Shown here: positions 63,508 to 64,000 of the stretch, piece after piece
How the letters are laid out: each line of letters begins with the position of its first letter
How positions within the stretch are numbered: position 1 is the first letter of the stretch
Assembly (NCBI GenBank): GCA_016187945.1
Contig: JACPIT010000008.1
Coordinates: forward strand, 1-64,000
Reading direction: 5' to 3'
Length of the DNA stretch: 64,000 nucleotides
DNA from: Opitutia bacterium
Lineage (GTDB): Bacteria; Verrucomicrobiota; Verrucomicrobiia; Opitutales; Opitutaceae
The notes under the pieces: model-generated
What the model saw: only the letters and a program-made list of their open reading frames with translations
The model's database searches: none
What the model was told of the DNA's origin: nothing
Program-made: the position numbers and the translations under genes

Positions 63508-64000
63508 ATGAATCTCACGACGAACTATCTTGGGCTGCAGTTGAAACACCCCATCATGCCCGGAGCGTCGCCGTTGACGAACCGACTGGCGTGCATCCGC
63601 GAGCTCGAAGACGCCGGCGCGTCCGCCATCGTGCTCGCCTCGCTCTTCGAGGAGCAAGTGCGCCTCACCCAGACCGAACGCCTGCGGCTGGAAAACCGGC
63701 TCTCGGAAACCGACAACACGAACGACGCCTTCGCGTTCTTCGAGGGCAGCGATGCCTACGCCTTCGGCCCCGACGAATACCTCGAACACATCTACCGCGC
63801 GAAAGTCGCCGTCGACATCCCGATCATCGCGTCGCTCAACGCCCGCACGCCCACGACGTGGGTCGACTTCGCGCGCAGCGTGCAACAAGCCGGCGCCGAC
63901 GCGATCGAACTCAACCTTTACTTCCTACCCACCGATCCCGACACCGACGGCGTCGCGATCGAGGATCGCATGCTGGAGATCGTCACGTCCGTGCGCCAGA
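63508..64000 (+). CDS. Dihydroorotate dehydrogenase-like protein (3' end outside window)
   Basis: The frame from ATG 63508 is open to the window end (164 codons). The product starts MNLTTNYLGLQLKHPIMPGA, followed by SPLTNRLACIRELEDAGASA, VLASLFEEQV and later AGADAIELNLYFLP. This is the start of the FMN-binding TIM barrel of the dihydroorotate dehydrogenase superfamily, in the branch often annotated as dihydroorotate dehydrogenase-like protein. The EEQ after the second strand and the insertion with SDAYAFGPDEYLEHI are typical of that branch. True PyrD activity is doubtful. It is divergent from panB. Confidence 0.86.
   Translation, partial: MNLTTNYLGLQLKHPIMPGASPLTNRLACIRELEDAGASAIVLASLFEEQVRLTQTERLRLENRLSETDNTNDAFAFFEGSDAYAFGPDEYLEHIYRAKVAVDIPIIASLNARTPTTWVDFARSVQQAGADAIELNLYFLPTDPDTDGVAIEDRMLEIVTSVRQ

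Overview
The window is high-GC DNA whose gene content fits a verrucomicrobium close to Opitutaceae. Pointers are a PEP-CTERM protein, an Opitutus-type TonB-dependent receptor, many formylglycine sulfatases, GMC/small-subunit oxidases, PBP-AraC (XylR-like) regulation and long intergenic hairpin repeats. This assignment is an inference from content; no marker gene such as 16S rRNA is present.

Layout. 1-1.6 kb: an IS1380-type transposase cut by the left window edge. 1.8-9.2 kb: housekeeping and single genes: a fosmidomycin-resistance-type MFS pump, tRNA-Leu(UAG), an AT-richer orphan gene with a HEPN-like motif, phosphatidylserine decarboxylase, a YchJ/SEC-C protein, a DUF4260-like membrane protein, a ClC chloride channel interrupted by an in-frame TGA, and a YqhD-type aldehyde reductase. 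9.2-13.9 kb: a hybrid histidine kinase with a periplasmic solute-binding sensor, a GH53 endo-galactanase and a PEP-CTERM beta-propeller protein.

14.1-56.1 kb is one large polysaccharide-utilisation region: a TonB-dependent receptor, six Cys-type sulfatases, five GH26-like proteins in two clades, a secreted esterase, an FAD-dependent GMC oxidase with a Tat-signal small subunit, a parallel beta-helix protein, a CoA-transferase / enoyl-CoA hydratase / aldehyde dehydrogenase set, a GPH-type sugar transporter, two TIM-barrel isomerase-like proteins, a Gfo/Idh/MocA oxidoreductase, a second MFS transporter, and three regulators (LacI, GntR and PBP-AraC families). Two recurrent intergenic motifs tie the scattered transcription units together: a palindrome close to GATTGTTAACAATC, and an oriented motif TTsAACGGGnTnAA found seven times just upstream of GH26, sulfatase, esterase and isomerase units. 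I infer coordinated breakdown of a sulfated polysaccharide, possibly mannan-like: extracellular desulfation and cleavage, uptake, cytoplasmic desulfation (two sulfatases lack signal peptides), then oxidation/isomerisation of the sugars and CoA-linked disposal of acids. The substrate is not proven by the sequence.

56.2-64 kb is core metabolism: clpB, then a leftward CoA-precursor cluster (panB-panC, hairpin repeats, coaBC-coaX-panD), and divergently the start of a dihydroorotate-dehydrogenase-like gene running off the right edge.

Most notable observations: the oxidative/sulfatase/GH26 locus with its two operator families; a GH26 clade in which three paralogs all carry Gln where the nucleophile Glu is expected; the in-frame TGA in the ClC gene; and four families of long intergenic hairpins.
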